A DNA stretch of 64,000 nucleotides from Stutzerimonas kunmingensis (GTDB lineage Bacteria; Pseudomonadota; Gammaproteobacteria; Pseudomonadales; Pseudomonadaceae). Shown here piece by piece: positions 11,595 to 21,892 of the stretch; position 1 is the stretch's first letter, and the number at the start of each line of letters is the position of its first letter. The stretch covers positions 186,001-250,000 of the forward strand of contig NZ_FORS01000003.1 in the NCBI RefSeq assembly GCF_900114065.1. Direction: 5' to 3'. Under the pieces are notes generated by a model, which was not told the DNA's origin, did no database searches, and worked only from the letters and a program-made list of their open reading frames with translations. The translations under genes were made by a program, and so were the position numbers.

Positions 11595-12248
11595 CTATGC
11601 CTCAGGCTCGTGCTCGTCTTCGGCTGCCTCGTCCAGCATTCCCAGCCAGTTCGCCAGCACCAGCTGCGCTTCCTCGACCCCCTGCCGCTTCGGTGCCGAG
11701 AACAGCTGGACGCTGACGTCGGCGCCCCAGCCCTTGTGAATGTCGCGCTGGATGGCCAGCAACGCGTTCTTCGCGGCGCCGAAGGCCAGCTTGTCGGACT
11801 TGGTCAACAGGATGTGCAAAGGCATCTGGCTGGCGCTCGCCCAGTCCAGCATCATGCGGTCGAACTCGGTCAGCGGATGGCGGATATCCATCATCAGGAA
11901 CACGCCGGCCAGGCTCTCGCGGCTACCCAGGTAGGCTTCCAGGTGGCGCTGCCAGTGCTGCTTGAGCGGGATCGGCACCTTGGCGTAGCCGTAGCCGGGC
12001 AGGTCGACCAATCGGCGTTCGTCATCGAGGCGGAAGAAGTTGAGCAGCTGGGTGCGGCCCGGGGTCTTCGATGTGCGCGCCAGGTTGGCATGGGTCAGGG
12101 TGTTCAGCGCGCTCGACTTGCCTGCGTTGGAACGGCCGGCAAAGGCTACTTCCAGACCCTCGTCGGCCGGGCACTGATCGACCTTGGCGGCGCTGATCAT
12201 GAAGGTGGCCTGTTGGCAAAGGCCGAGAATCGGGTTTTTCGGTAGCAT
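11595..12248 (-). CDS. engB: Ribosome biogenesis GTPase YihA/YsxC (EngB)
   Basis: GTPase of the TrmE-Era-EngA-EngB class involved in large ribosomal subunit assembly, 217 residues. G1 is [11 protein letters not shown]3 is DLPGYGYAK and G4 is TKSDK; the N-terminal [20 protein letters not shown] is typical. I chose the ATG at 12248 ([11 protein letters not shown]), which matches the family's usual N terminus; an in-frame upstream ATG at 12281 would add 11 residues. The gene faces the REP-like hairpin and gcvP at its 3' end and diverges from cytochrome c4. Confidence 0.95.
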   Translation of the reverse strand: MLPKNPILGLCQQATFMISAAKVDQCPADEGLEVAFAGRSNAGKSSALNTLTHANLARTSKTPGRTQLLNFFRLDDERRLVDLPGYGYAKVPIPLKQHWQRHLEAYLGSRESLAGVFLMMDIRHPLTEFDRMMLDWASASQMPLHILLTKSDKLAFGAAKNALLAIQRDIHKGWGADVSVQLFSAPKRQGVEEAQLVLANWLGMLDEAAEDEHEPEA

Positions 12249-12291
12249 GGTCGTTCCGGTGAGTGCACGCGGGTGCGGCAATGGTTCGTTT

Positions 12292-12317
12292 CCGTTTCAG
12301 AAACGGGAGTATATAAT
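12292..12317 (+). promoter_or_regulatory. Perfect -10 box with an adjoining inverted repeat upstream of cytochrome c4
   Basis: TATAAT (12312-12317) is preceded by CCGTTT-CAG-AAACGG (12292-12306), an inverted repeat that overlaps where the -35 would be (TTTCCG at 12289). The transcript would have a leader of about 190 bases before cytochrome c4. In other Pseudomonas and enteric genomes a small RNA gene lies beside engB, so a short RNA from this promoter is also possible; no terminator was found to mark its end. Confidence 0.4.
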
Positions 12318-12515
12318 GCCGCAGTTTTTATGTGCGCTTTGGCCTGATATCGGGCCACGTGTGGTGTTCAGCCTGATCCGGACGCCGGTGCGGCGGTAGT
12401 TGCCACCGCAATGCGGATGCCCAGCGTGCCACTATAACGAGCGTCGCCCCGGTTCGATGGCCGTGCGCGACCCGATGAATTCCTTTCAAACCCTTAGCCG
12501 TAGTTGGATTAGCTG

Positions 12516-13148
12516 ATGAACAAAGTACTCGTGAGTCTGCTGTTGACCCTTGGCATCACCGGTATGGCCCACGCGGCTGGAGACGCCGAAGCTGGTCAGG
12601 GCAAAGTTGCAGTGTGTGGTGCGTGCCACGGTGTCGATGGCAACAGCCCGGCGCCGAATTTCCCGAAACTGGCTGGCCAGGGTGAGCGTTACCTGCTCAA
12701 GCAACTGCAGGACATCAAGGCTGGCAGCACACCGGGTGCCGCGGAAGGCGTAGGTCGCAAGGTGTTGGAAATGACCGGTATGCTGGACCCGCTGAGCGAT
12801 CAGGATCTGGAAGACATCGCCGCCTACTTCTCAAGCCAGAAGGGCAGTGTTGGTTACGCCGATCCGGCTCTGGCAAAGCAGGGCGAGAAACTGTTCCGTG
12901 GTGGCAAGCTCGATCAGGGCATGCCGGCGTGCACCGGTTGCCACGCACCCAACGGTGTCGGCAACGACCTGGCTGGCTTCCCCAAGCTGGGTGGGCAGCA
13001 CGCGGCGTACACCGCCAAGCAGCTGACCGACTTCCGCGAAGGCAATCGCACCAACGACGGCGACACCATGATCATGCGTGGCGTCGCCGCCAAGCTGAGC
13101 AACAAGGACATCGAAGCGCTGTCCAGCTACATCCAGGGCCTGCACTGA
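12516..13148 (+). CDS. Cytochrome c4, diheme
   Basis: Periplasmic, membrane-associated diheme electron carrier, 210 residues. A signal peptide of about 20 residues ends MAHA, then the mature start AGDAEAGQGK. The two heme sites are CGACH (near residue 34) and CTGCH (near residue 139), one in each of two similar domains. Axial Met candidates are in LEMTGMLDPL and MIMRGVAAKL. The sequence agrees almost throughout with my memory of the crystallised P. stutzeri cytochrome c4. An intrinsic terminator follows. It is a likely donor to cbb3-type oxidases. Confidence 0.96.
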   Translation: MNKVLVSLLLTLGITGMAHAAGDAEAGQGKVAVCGACHGVDGNSPAPNFPKLAGQGERYLLKQLQDIKAGSTPGAAEGVGRKVLEMTGMLDPLSDQDLEDIAAYFSSQKGSVGYADPALAKQGEKLFRGGKLDQGMPACTGCHAPNGVGNDLAGFPKLGGQHAAYTAKQLTDFREGNRTNDGDTMIMRGVAAKLSNKDIEALSSYIQGLH

Positions 13149-13169
13149 TAACAGCGGCAGGTTGAACAG

Positions 13170-13208
13170 AAGGGCGTCGGGGCCGTTGGCTCCGGCGCCC
13201 TTTTGCGT
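13170..13208 (+). terminator. Intrinsic terminator after cytochrome c4
   Basis: AAGGGCG (13170-13176) pairs with CGCCCTT (13196-13202), followed by TTGCGTTTTC. It lies 21 bases after the cytochrome stop. Confidence 0.7.
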
Positions 13209-13330
13209 TTTCACGCCTGGCTACACAATCTTCGTCACGGCTTTACACGCGCGGATGAAAAACGCTGGCGAGTCCTGACGTTTTGCTGCAGCCTGTTGCG
13301 CCATCGGTCCGTCGTAAACAGGAGTATTTC

Positions 13331-13960
13331 ATGCGCAATTTCCTACTCACTGCCGTTTTTGCCGCTGCGAGCCTGTTCGGTGTCGCAGCCCAGGCAGCGG
13401 AGTTTCAGGCCGGCAAGGAATATGTCGAGCTGAGCAGCCCGGTCCCCGTTGCCGACCCGAGCAAGATCGAGGTGGTCGAGCTGTTCTGGTATGGCTGTCC
13501 GCACTGCTATCAGTTCGAACCGGTGATCAAGCCCTGGGCCGAACAGCTGCCGGATGACGTCCAGTTCAAGCGTATTCCGGCCATGTTCGGTGGCATCTGG
13601 AATGCGCATGGGCAGCTGTTCATCGCCCTGGAATCCATGGGTGTCGAGCCGAAGGTGCATGACGCGGTGTTTGCCGCCTATCACCAGGAGCGCAAGAAGC
13701 TCGCCACTCCCGAGGAAATGGCTGACTTCCTCGCCGGTCAGGGCATCGACAAGCAGGCGTTTCTCAAGGCCTACAACTCCTTTGGTGTACGTGGCCGGGT
13801 TGAGCAGGCGAAGAAGCTCGGCATGGCTTATCAGATCACCGGCGTACCGGTGATGATCGTCAACGGCAAGTACCGCTTCGACCTCGGCTCGTCTGGCGGC
13901 CCGGAGCGTACGCTGCAGGTGGCGGACTTCCTCATCGAAAAAGAACGCGCAGCGCGGTAA
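13331..13960 (+). CDS. dsbA: Thiol:disulfide interchange protein DsbA
   Basis: Periplasmic oxidase that introduces disulfide bonds, 209 residues. The signal peptide ends AAQA around residue 22, followed by AEFQAGKEYVEL. The active site is CPHC in LFWYGCPHCYQFEP, near residues 56-59, and the cis-Pro loop is TGVPVMIVNGKY. ATG 13331 is preceded by a GGAG ribosome-binding site. The next gene starts 6 bases after the stop, so they probably share a transcript. Confidence 0.96.
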   Translation: MRNFLLTAVFAAASLFGVAAQAAEFQAGKEYVELSSPVPVADPSKIEVVELFWYGCPHCYQFEPVIKPWAEQLPDDVQFKRIPAMFGGIWNAHGQLFIALESMGVEPKVHDAVFAAYHQERKKLATPEEMADFLAGQGIDKQAFLKAYNSFGVRGRVEQAKKLGMAYQITGVPVMIVNGKYRFDLGSSGGPERTLQVADFLIEKERAAR

Positions 13961-13966
13961 CCCGCG

Positions 13967-14836
13967 ATGCTGCGCCGTTGGAGCGCTCCGCGCCTTGCCG
14001 GCCCAGGCAAGGCGCGCGTCAATTCGCAGTGCCTGGCCAGTAGCGGGCTGCCCGCCGATGGGCGGCTAAGGCTGCTTAGCTTCAACATCCAGGTTGGCAT
14101 CAGCACCGAGCGCTACCACCACTACCTGACGCGCAGCTGGCAGCATTTGCTGCCGCATCCCGGTCGCGCCAGCAACCTGCAACGCATCGGCGAAGTACTG
14201 GGTAACTATGACCTGGTCGCCCTGCAGGAAGCCGACGGTGGCAGCCTGCGCTCCGGTTACGTCAATCAGGTCGAGCACCTCGCCCATCTGGGCGCCTTTC
14301 CCTACTGGTATCAGCAGCTCAATCGCAATCTCGGGCGTTTCGCCCAGCACAGCAACGGCGTCCTCAGCCGGCTCGAACCACAAGGCCTGGAGGATCACCC
14401 GCTGCCTGGCCCTTCGGGGCGCGGGGCGATTCTGTTGCGTTTCGGCGAGGGACCGGACGCGCTGGTGGTGGTGATGATGCACCTGGCCCTGGGAGGCGGA
14501 GCGCGGACGCGTCAGCTGGCCTATATCCGCGAGCTGATTGGCGGCTACCGGCATCAGGTGTTGATGGGCGACATGAATACCCACGCCAATGATCTGCTGG
14601 AAAATTCGCCGCTGCGTGATCTCGGCCTGCTCGCGCCGCAGATCGAAGCGACCTTCCCGAGCTGGCGACCGCAACGCTGTCTGGACCATATTCTGCTAAG
14701 CCCGAGCCTGACGCTGGAACGCGTCGATGTGCTGGCGCTGCCGATCTCCGACCATCTGCCGGTGGCAGTGGAGATCCGTTTGCCGGACTCGCTTCAGGCC
14801 GATTCCCTGCCGGTACAGGTACAAGAAACGAAATGA
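13967..14836 (+). CDS. Endonuclease/exonuclease/phosphatase-fold protein
   Basis: A 289-residue protein of the EEP superfamily. RLRLLSFNIQVG at residues 32-43, LVALQEADGG near 86-95, MGDMNTHANDL near 203-213 and DHLPVAVEI near the C terminus carry the family's Asn, Glu, Asp/Asn and His residues. No signal peptide is evident. It follows dsbA at 6 bases and its stop overlaps the start of the diguanylate cyclase gene as ATGA, so it is probably translated with both. The substrate (nucleic acid, phospholipid or sugar phosphate) cannot be told from sequence. Confidence 0.85.
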   Translation: MLRRWSAPRLAGPGKARVNSQCLASSGLPADGRLRLLSFNIQVGISTERYHHYLTRSWQHLLPHPGRASNLQRIGEVLGNYDLVALQEADGGSLRSGYVNQVEHLAHLGAFPYWYQQLNRNLGRFAQHSNGVLSRLEPQGLEDHPLPGPSGRGAILLRFGEGPDALVVVMMHLALGGGARTRQLAYIRELIGGYRHQVLMGDMNTHANDLLENSPLRDLGLLAPQIEATFPSWRPQRCLDHILLSPSLTLERVDVLALPISDHLPVAVEIRLPDSLQADSLPVQVQETK

Positions 14837-16656
14837 GCGAAGAAGTCGAACGCTGGAAGGAAAAGTATCTTCAGCTCGCCGAGCGGCAGGAGCAGCTCGA
14901 AGCGCGCTGGGAGCAGCGCGTCGATCTGCTGCGGCGCAGCCTGGTGCGTAGCAGCCTGGCGGTGGAGGGTGCCGATCCCGCGGTCGAGCGCTGCCTGCAC
15001 GAAATGCGAGAGATCCTCCGCGACGGTGATCTGGATGAGGGGCTCAGCCTGCTGGTGCCGCGCCTGGAAAAGGCTGTGCTGGAATCCGAACGCCACCGCC
15101 AGGAACGGGCCGTTCGCCTGACCGAGGCTTTGCATCGGCTGGTCTCCCAGCTACTGGGCATGTCGGTGCCGGCGGAGCTGCGCAAGCCGCTCAAGCGATT
15201 TGCCAAGGAGCTGGACCAGCGTGCCGCCAGGCTGCGTGAGCTGCCGGTGCTGCTCGGCGAGCTGAGTGACCTGCAGGGCCAGGTGCTGGATCTGCAGGGG
15301 CTGGCGGCGCCGCAGCAGAGCGGTTTTCTGAAGCGTCTGTTTGGCGGGCGGGACATGCCGCTGGCGCCGCCTGCAGCCGAGCGGGGTGAGGAAACCCCGC
15401 CGCCTGCCGCAGTCAATGAGGTCGACGCTGGCCCGGTAGTAGTGGAAGCGCTAGGGCTGCCCAAGTCTGCCGTTCAGGCTGCCCCGGTGCTCGAGGGCAT
15501 GCCGCTTGCCGAGACGCCGGCCGAGGCACCGGCCGCCGAAGAAGCGATCGCGGAAACCGAGGCGGAGCAGAACGCTGCTGCGTATGCCCTGCCGGATTCG
15601 CCGGAGCCCGCGTTCAGCGTCGTCGCGGACCGCGTGGAGGCGACCCTCGGCAGCCTGCTGGACAGCCTTCATCTGCCGGAACAGCACCAGCCGCAACTGC
15701 AGACGCTGCGGGCGCGCATCCAGCACGGCTTGAACTGGTATGAGCTGGTGCCGGTGCTGGACGATCTCGCGATGCTGATGATCGCCTTCAGCGACCAGGG
15801 GCAGCGGGATTTCGAAAACTACCTGCAAACGCTCAACGAGCGCCTGACTGCGATGCAGCAAAATCTCCTCGCCGCGCACCAGGGGCATAGCGAAGGACGC
15901 GACGCCGCTCAGGCGCTGGATGCGGAGTTGCGAGAACAGGTCGGCGGGTTGCAGGACAGCATGCGCCAGGCCAAGGATCTGACCAGCCTGAAGCAGGTGG
16001 TCGAGGCGCGCCTGGATGGCCTGCTGACCACGGTGGACACCTACCGGCAACAGCGTAGCGAGCAGGAACAGAAGCTCGGTGAGCGCCTGCAGCAGTTGGT
16101 CAGCCGGGTCGGCAGCCTCGAACAGGCAGCACGCGGCCTGCGCGGGCACCTGGAGGAGCAGCGTCAGAAAGCGCTGCAGGATCCGCTGACCGGCCTGCCC
16201 AACCGGGCGGCATGGAACGAGCGCCTGGAGCTCGAGTTCGCCCGCTGGCAACGTTACGGCGGCGACCTGCTGCTGGCCGTGCTGGACGTCGATCACTTCA
16301 AGCGGGTCAACGATGGCTACGGTCACCTGGCTGGTGATCGGGTGCTGAAGATCATTGGCACCGAGCTGCACAAGCGTCTGCGCAAGACCGATTTCATCGC
16401 CCGCTTCGGTGGCGAGGAGTTCGTTGTGCTGCTGCCCAACACGCCCTATGAGGCAGGGCTGCAACTGATGGAGTCGCTGCGTGAGTCGATCGGCAGCTGT
16501 CCGTTCCATTTCAAGGGCGAGCGCGTTGCCATCACGCTCTCGGCCGGCCTGACCGCGTTCAGCGAAGGTGACAGCACCGAGCGCGCTTTCGAGCGTGCCG
16601 ACAGCGCGCTCTACCGGGCCAAGGATTCGGGGCGCAATCGCGTCGAGGCGGCCTGA
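14833..16656 (+). CDS. Diguanylate cyclase, cytosolic, DgcH-like
   Basis: Makes c-di-GMP from two GTP; 607 residues, no membrane segment. Residues 1-430 are mostly charged helix with long coiled coils and a variable Ala/Glu/Pro-rich stretch (about 180-260); a C-terminal GGDEF domain starts at QDPLTGLPNRAAW. The catalytic motif is GGEEF at about 526-530, preceded at five residues by RKTD, an intact inhibitory I-site. It corresponds in neighbourhood (dsbA, EEP protein, ampDh2) to the P. aeruginosa gene known as dgcH. ATG overlaps the previous stop. Confidence 0.93.
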   Translation: MSEEVERWKEKYLQLAERQEQLEARWEQRVDLLRRSLVRSSLAVEGADPAVERCLHEMREILRDGDLDEGLSLLVPRLEKAVLESERHRQERAVRLTEALHRLVSQLLGMSVPAELRKPLKRFAKELDQRAARLRELPVLLGELSDLQGQVLDLQGLAAPQQSGFLKRLFGGRDMPLAPPAAERGEETPPPAAVNEVDAGPVVVEALGLPKSAVQAAPVLEGMPLAETPAEAPAAEEAIAETEAEQNAAAYALPDSPEPAFSVVADRVEATLGSLLDSLHLPEQHQPQLQTLRARIQHGLNWYELVPVLDDLAMLMIAFSDQGQRDFENYLQTLNERLTAMQQNLLAAHQGHSEGRDAAQALDAELREQVGGLQDSMRQAKDLTSLKQVVEARLDGLLTTVDTYRQQRSEQEQKLGERLQQLVSRVGSLEQAARGLRGHLEEQRQKALQDPLTGLPNRAAWNERLELEFARWQRYGGDLLLAVLDVDHFKRVNDGYGHLAGDRVLKIIGTELHKRLRKTDFIARFGGEEFVVLLPNTPYEAGLQLMESLRESIGSCPFHFKGERVAITLSAGLTAFSEGDSTERAFERADSALYRAKDSGRNRVEAA

Positions 16657-16688
16657 CCGGCTGCCCTGGCCCGGTCCCGATCGCCCGG

Positions 16689-16750
16689 TATAATCACGCC
16701 CCTCACCGCACCGACATGAGCGGAGCCCCTCGCAACGGGCTGCTGCTCAT
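16689..16750 (+). promoter_or_regulatory. Perfect -10 box and leader hairpin before ampDh2
   Basis: TATAAT at 16689-16694 lies 95 bases before the ampDh2 ATG; no good -35 is seen (CTGGCC at 16666). The leader contains ATGAGC (16716-16721) and GCTCAT (16745-16750), with AGCCC/GGGCT nested inside, forming an interrupted hairpin. Confidence 0.45.
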
Positions 16751-16786
16751 CTGCGTCATTTCGCCGTCGACACAGAGGTCGTCCCG

Positions 16787-17575
16787 ATGAAAACCATCCC
16801 CGCCGTCCTGATGCTCCTGCTGCTGGCCGGTTGCGCCAGTGGTCCGCGCATCGATACCAGCTACAGCTCGACCGGCCACGACAGCCGCGCCCAGTTCATC
16901 ATCCTGCATTACACCTCGACCGACCTGCCCCGTTCGCTGCAGCTGCTTAGCGGCCGCGACGTCAGCAGCCACTACCTGATCGGCGAATCGCCGGCGACCA
17001 TCTACCGCCTGGTGGATGAAAACCGCCGCGCCTGGCATGCCGGCGAGAGTGAGTGGAACGGGCGCACCTGGCTCAACGCCACATCGATCGGCATCGAGCT
17101 GGTCAACCGCGGCTACGTGGAAAGCGCCGACGGGCGCCGGCTCTGGTATCCGTACTCCGAGGAGCAGATCGACGCGCTGGTGGTGCTGCTCAAGGACATC
17201 ATGGCGCGTCACGACCTCAAGCCGGGCGCCATCATCGGCCACAGCGACATCGCTCCGCAGCGCAAGGTCGATCCGGGGCCGCTGTTCCCCTGGAAACGCC
17301 TGGCCGAGGAGGGGCTGCTGCTCTGGCCCGACGCCGATGCGGTGGCGGCCGAGCGGATGCGCTATGCATCGGCCGGGCTGCCGACGATCGCCTGGTTCCA
17401 GGATGCATTGGCGGCGCAGGGTTACCGGGTGCCGCGCCACGGCCATCTGGACGACGAGACGCGTAACGTGATCGCTGCGTTCCAGATGAAATACCGCCCG
17501 GCTCGCTTCGACGGCGAACCCGATGCCGAGACCGCCGCGATGCTGCAGGTGCTCGGCAATCAGGCGGGGCGCTGA
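16787..17575 (+). CDS. N-acetylmuramoyl-L-alanine amidase, lipoprotein, AmpDh2-like
   Basis: Zinc amidase that cuts the amide bond between MurNAc and the peptide stem, 262 residues. The N terminus MKTIPAVLMLLLLAGC has a lipobox LAGC, so it is lipid-anchored. The amidase_2 domain has the metal His in FIILHYTST, WHAGESEWNGR and IGHSDIAPQRKVDPGP. A C-terminal peptidoglycan-binding domain (about 195-258) contains VIAAFQMKYRPARFDGEPD. Similarity and position beside kinB and the dgcH-like gene point to AmpDh2 rather than cytosolic AmpD. It ends one base before the convergent DUF1330 gene. Confidence 0.92.
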   Translation: MKTIPAVLMLLLLAGCASGPRIDTSYSSTGHDSRAQFIILHYTSTDLPRSLQLLSGRDVSSHYLIGESPATIYRLVDENRRAWHAGESEWNGRTWLNATSIGIELVNRGYVESADGRRLWYPYSEEQIDALVVLLKDIMARHDLKPGAIIGHSDIAPQRKVDPGPLFPWKRLAEEGLLLWPDADAVAAERMRYASAGLPTIAWFQDALAAQGYRVPRHGHLDDETRNVIAAFQMKYRPARFDGEPDAETAAMLQVLGNQAGR

Positions 17576-17576
17576 C

Positions 17577-17981
17577 TCAGTAGCGGGTCGTGCCGATCAG
17601 TCTCGAGTCGGCCAGCGCTGCGCTACGGTGCTCGGCTGCAGCCTGATAGTCGCTGTCGCCGATCATCGCCAGGAAGGCTTCCTTGGATGGATAGCTGACC
17701 AGCAGAAGGTCGTCCCACTGCTCGTCCGGCGGGGCGATCAGCGCGGCATGGGCCTTGGCCCTGACTTCCACCGCGCCACCGCTGGCCTGCACCTTGGCCA
17801 GCGCCACGCGGCTGTAGCGCGCGTAGGCCTCGCGACCACTGCACGGACTGTGCTGGCTACCTGGCGGATAGGTCGCCTGGTCGTTATAACGCAGCAGGTT
17901 GAGCATCAGGATCGGCACGCCCGAAGGCATCGACGCCGCGAAGTCGGCGAGCTGTTCGGGGCTGGGGTTCAGGCTCGGCAT
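17577..17981 (-). CDS. DUF1330 family protein
   Basis: A 134-residue soluble protein with ferredoxin-like-fold DUF1330 features: PILMLNLLRYNDQATYPPGS near the N terminus and DDLLLVSYPSKEAFLAMIGDSDYQAAAEHRSAAL toward the C terminus (only the fold is recognisable, not a function). It starts at ATG 17981 downstream of kinB on the same strand with a 21-base gap, so it may be the last gene of an algB-kinB transcript. Function unknown. Confidence 0.8.
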   Translation of the reverse strand: MPSLNPSPEQLADFAASMPSGVPILMLNLLRYNDQATYPPGSQHSPCSGREAYARYSRVALAKVQASGGAVEVRAKAHAALIAPPDEQWDDLLLVSYPSKEAFLAMIGDSDYQAAAEHRSAALADSRLIGTTRY

Positions 17982-18002
17982 GTGGCCTCCTCGATGGCGC
18001 TG

Positions 18003-19786
18003 TCAGATCGGCAGCGCAACGTAGAAGATGGTGCCGTGGCCGATCCGTGAATGCACGCCGATACGCCCACCATGCAGCTGAGCGATTTCCTTGCATAAGG
18101 CAAGGCCCAGTCCGGCACCGCCACGGCGGCGACCGATCTGCACGAACGGCTCGAAGATGCGCGCCTGCTGGCTGTAGGGAATGCCTTCGCCGTTGTCCTC
18201 GACGCTGAGGATCATCCGCTCGCCGTGGTGCCGCGCCAGCAGCCGAACCTCGCCGCCCTTGGGCGTGTGGCGCAGGGCATTGCTCAGCAGGTTGTCCATC
18301 ACCCGCTCGATCTGCTGGCGGTCGAGCATCAGCGTCGGCAGCGGCTGCTGCAACTCCAGCTTGAGCTGAACCTCCTGTTCGGCGGCGTTGACCTCGAAGC
18401 GTTGACGCGCGGCCTCGAGCAGTTCGGGGATGTGGCACTGCTCCAGCTCCAGCTTCTGCTGGCCACTCTGATAGCGCGAGAAGTTGAGCAGGTCATTGAT
18501 CAGCCGGACCAGTCGCTGCATTTCCTCGTGTACGGTGTCGAACAGGTCCGACTCGCGGCTGCCGGCCGGGTAGCGCAGGCGTTCGCGCAGCAGGCTGAAG
18601 GCCATCTGCATGCCGGTGACCGGCGTGCGCAGCTCATGGGAGGCCCGCAGCACGAACTCGTTGCGCACCCGCTCGAAGGTTCGTTGATCGGTGACATCGT
18701 GCAGCACCATGACCGCACCGCTGATGCTGCCGTCGTGGTGGCTCACTGGGCTGATGCGCCAGGCCAGCAGGCGGCGTTCGCCGTCCGCCTCGATGATCAG
18801 GTCTTCGGGTGGGTCGGACAGTGGTTTGTCGTCCAGCACCTGCCGCGCGGCATTGTCCAGGTCCGGGTAGCCGAGCGCTTCGCCGAGAGTCGAGCCGAGG
18901 TGCTCGTTCTCCCAGGCCAGCTGCCGCTGGGCGACCGGGTTGGCGTGCTCCAGGCGTCCGTCGCGGTCGACGATCAGCAGGCCGTCGTCGATGCTATCGA
19001 GCAGTGCCTGCAGACGCTGCTGGCCGTTGACCAGCGCCTCCACGTTGGTCTGCTTGAACTCGTGCAGCGCCTGAGCCATCAGGCCGAAGCGGCGGCTCAG
19101 CGAGGACAGCTCCGCGATGTGCGGCGTCGGCAGGGAAATGTTGAAGTCGCCGCGGCCGATCTGGTCGGCGGCGGCGGACAGCCGTTCGATCGGTTCGCCG
19201 AAGCGGCGGGCGAAGCTGTGCGCGGTGATGAAGCCGATCAGCAGTACCGCGATCGCCGTCAGGCCCAGCAGCCCGGCGAGCAGCGATGCCCGGTCACGGC
19301 TGCGCAGCTCGGTATCGCGGATCTTGTCGTACGCCGTGCGCTGCATGTCGGTCATCAGGCTGCGCACCTGATTGAAGGCCTGGCTGAGCGGATTGTCTTC
19401 CAGCAGCGTCAGGTTCTGGTTGCGGGCGGCATCGACCTGCTGCAGGAAGCTGGCGTAGGCGCTGGCGACGGCCTGGAATGCCTGCCGGTCGGTCTCGTCG
19501 CTGGCTTCGGCGATGCCGCGTTCGAGCGTCTGCTGAAACGATTGGCTCAGCGGTTCCAGCGCTTCACTGCGACCGCTGTCGGTGAGCATCACGATCAGGT
19601 GGTTGCCCAGCGTCTGCCGCAGCTGCTGGTTGATCTCGATGATGGCGAAGTTGTTGCGGATCAGCTGTTCCTGGCTCTTGGCCATCTGCATGACGCTGAC
19701 CAGCGCCAGCAGCAGGCCCAGCAGCGCAACCGTCATCAGCGCGGAGAAGCCGAGAAACAGGCGGGTCCGCAGCTTCATCTGGAGTT

Positions 19787-19790
<4 letters not shown>
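18003..19790 (-). CDS. kinB: Sensor histidine kinase KinB
   Basis: Inner-membrane kinase/phosphatase for AlgB, 595 residues. The N-terminal TM is near 10-34 and a second TM near 170-192, flanking a helical periplasmic sensor domain; then HAMP, a PAS domain (about 255-365), HisKA with phospho-His in RASHELRTPVTGM (about 385) and HATPase with NLLSNALRHTPKG and GLGLALCKEIAQLHGG. The start overlaps the end of algB by four bases, so the pair is translationally coupled. In P. aeruginosa KinB/AlgB controls alginate and virulence; whether alginate is the target here cannot be seen. Confidence 0.93.
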
Positions 19791-21133
<1,343 letters not shown>

Positions 21134-21244
21134 GGATGCTCCCCATCAAAAGGCGTATCGGTCGCTGAATTGCTCGGATTATGTGTGTCGAGCGCCGGGC
21201 GGCGCCGTTGCGTTGCTGGCGAGACCTTAGTCTATGAAAAGTCT

Positions 21245-21301
21245 TGCAAGTTGCACGGTGTCAGCACGGCTTTCCTGCATGCTGCACTCCGACGCCTGCA
21301 A
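21245..21301 (+). promoter_or_regulatory. TGCA-rich candidate activator site between algB and the small-protein gene
   Basis: The palindrome TGCAA-G-TTGCA (21245-21255), then TGCATGCTGCA (21276-21286) and TGCAA (21297-21301) lie 50-107 bases upstream of a sigma-54-type promoter. TGCAA also recurs upstream of the second such promoter (21911 and 21926). These may bind one shared enhancer-binding protein. Together with the promoter below this accounts for the 307-base gap between algB and the next gene. Confidence 0.4.
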
Positions 21302-21351
21302 TGGAATCGCCCAAGTGGCTGATTTGGTTACCGCTGACGCTTGCGCCGGCC

Positions 21352-21367
21352 TGGCATGGGGCTTGCG
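21352..21367 (+). promoter_or_regulatory. Sigma-54 (-24/-12) promoter P1
   Basis: TGGCATGGGGCTTGCG fits the -24/-12 consensus, with GG and GC exactly ten bases apart. Transcription would start near 21378 and give a leader of about 60 bases before the ATG at 21441. Confidence 0.65.
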
Positions 21368-21440
21368 ACCCTGAACACAGGGCGTCACTTCCCGCCGAGC
21401 GGGCGTGTGGCGAATCTGTCGCAACCATGCAGGAGGTGTC

Positions 21441-21872
21441 ATGAATCAGTCCATGAATCAGCTCAATGAGCTCATCGAGATCACCCGCGACGGGCAGCGT
21501 TTCTACCAGCATGCCGCCGACGAAGTAAAGGACGTCGAGCTGCAGCACCTGTTTCGCGATCTGGCGCAGGCCAAGACGCAGATCATCCAGGCCCTTAGCG
21601 TGAAGGTTGCAGCCAACCATGAGCACCCGTCGCAGGGCGGGACGCTGACCGGCCGGATGCGCGAGCTCTATGCCGACGCCCGATCACGCATCGGCGACCA
21701 CGACACCGCCTATGTCGACCAGTTGGAGCAGACCGAAGCGAACATTCTGCACGCCTTCGAGGATGCTGTAGGAGACGCCGAGCCGGATATCAGAGCACTG
21801 CTCGCCATCGAGCTGCCGAAGCTGCGTGCCTGTCACGAGCGCATGTGCCACCTCAAGCAAGCCAGGCATTAA
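21441..21872 (+). CDS. PA2169-family four-helix-bundle protein (DUF2383)
   Basis: A 143-residue soluble, mostly helical protein: ELIEITRDGQRFYQHAADEV at the N terminus and LRACHERMCHLKQARH at the C terminus. I recognise it as the DUF2383/PA2169 family, ferritin-like four-helix bundles of unknown function, often stress-associated. Glu, Asp and His residues that could bind a metal recur (for example YQHAADE and ACHERMCH), but no defined di-iron motif can be claimed. ATG 21441 follows a strong AGGAGG; the frame runs open upstream to 21405. Preceded by sigma-54-type promoter P1. Confidence 0.82.
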   Translation: MNQSMNQLNELIEITRDGQRFYQHAADEVKDVELQHLFRDLAQAKTQIIQALSVKVAANHEHPSQGGTLTGRMRELYADARSRIGDHDTAYVDQLEQTEANILHAFEDAVGDAEPDIRALLAIELPKLRACHERMCHLKQARH

Positions 21873-21892
21873 GCGTTCGTGCAAAACGCCCG

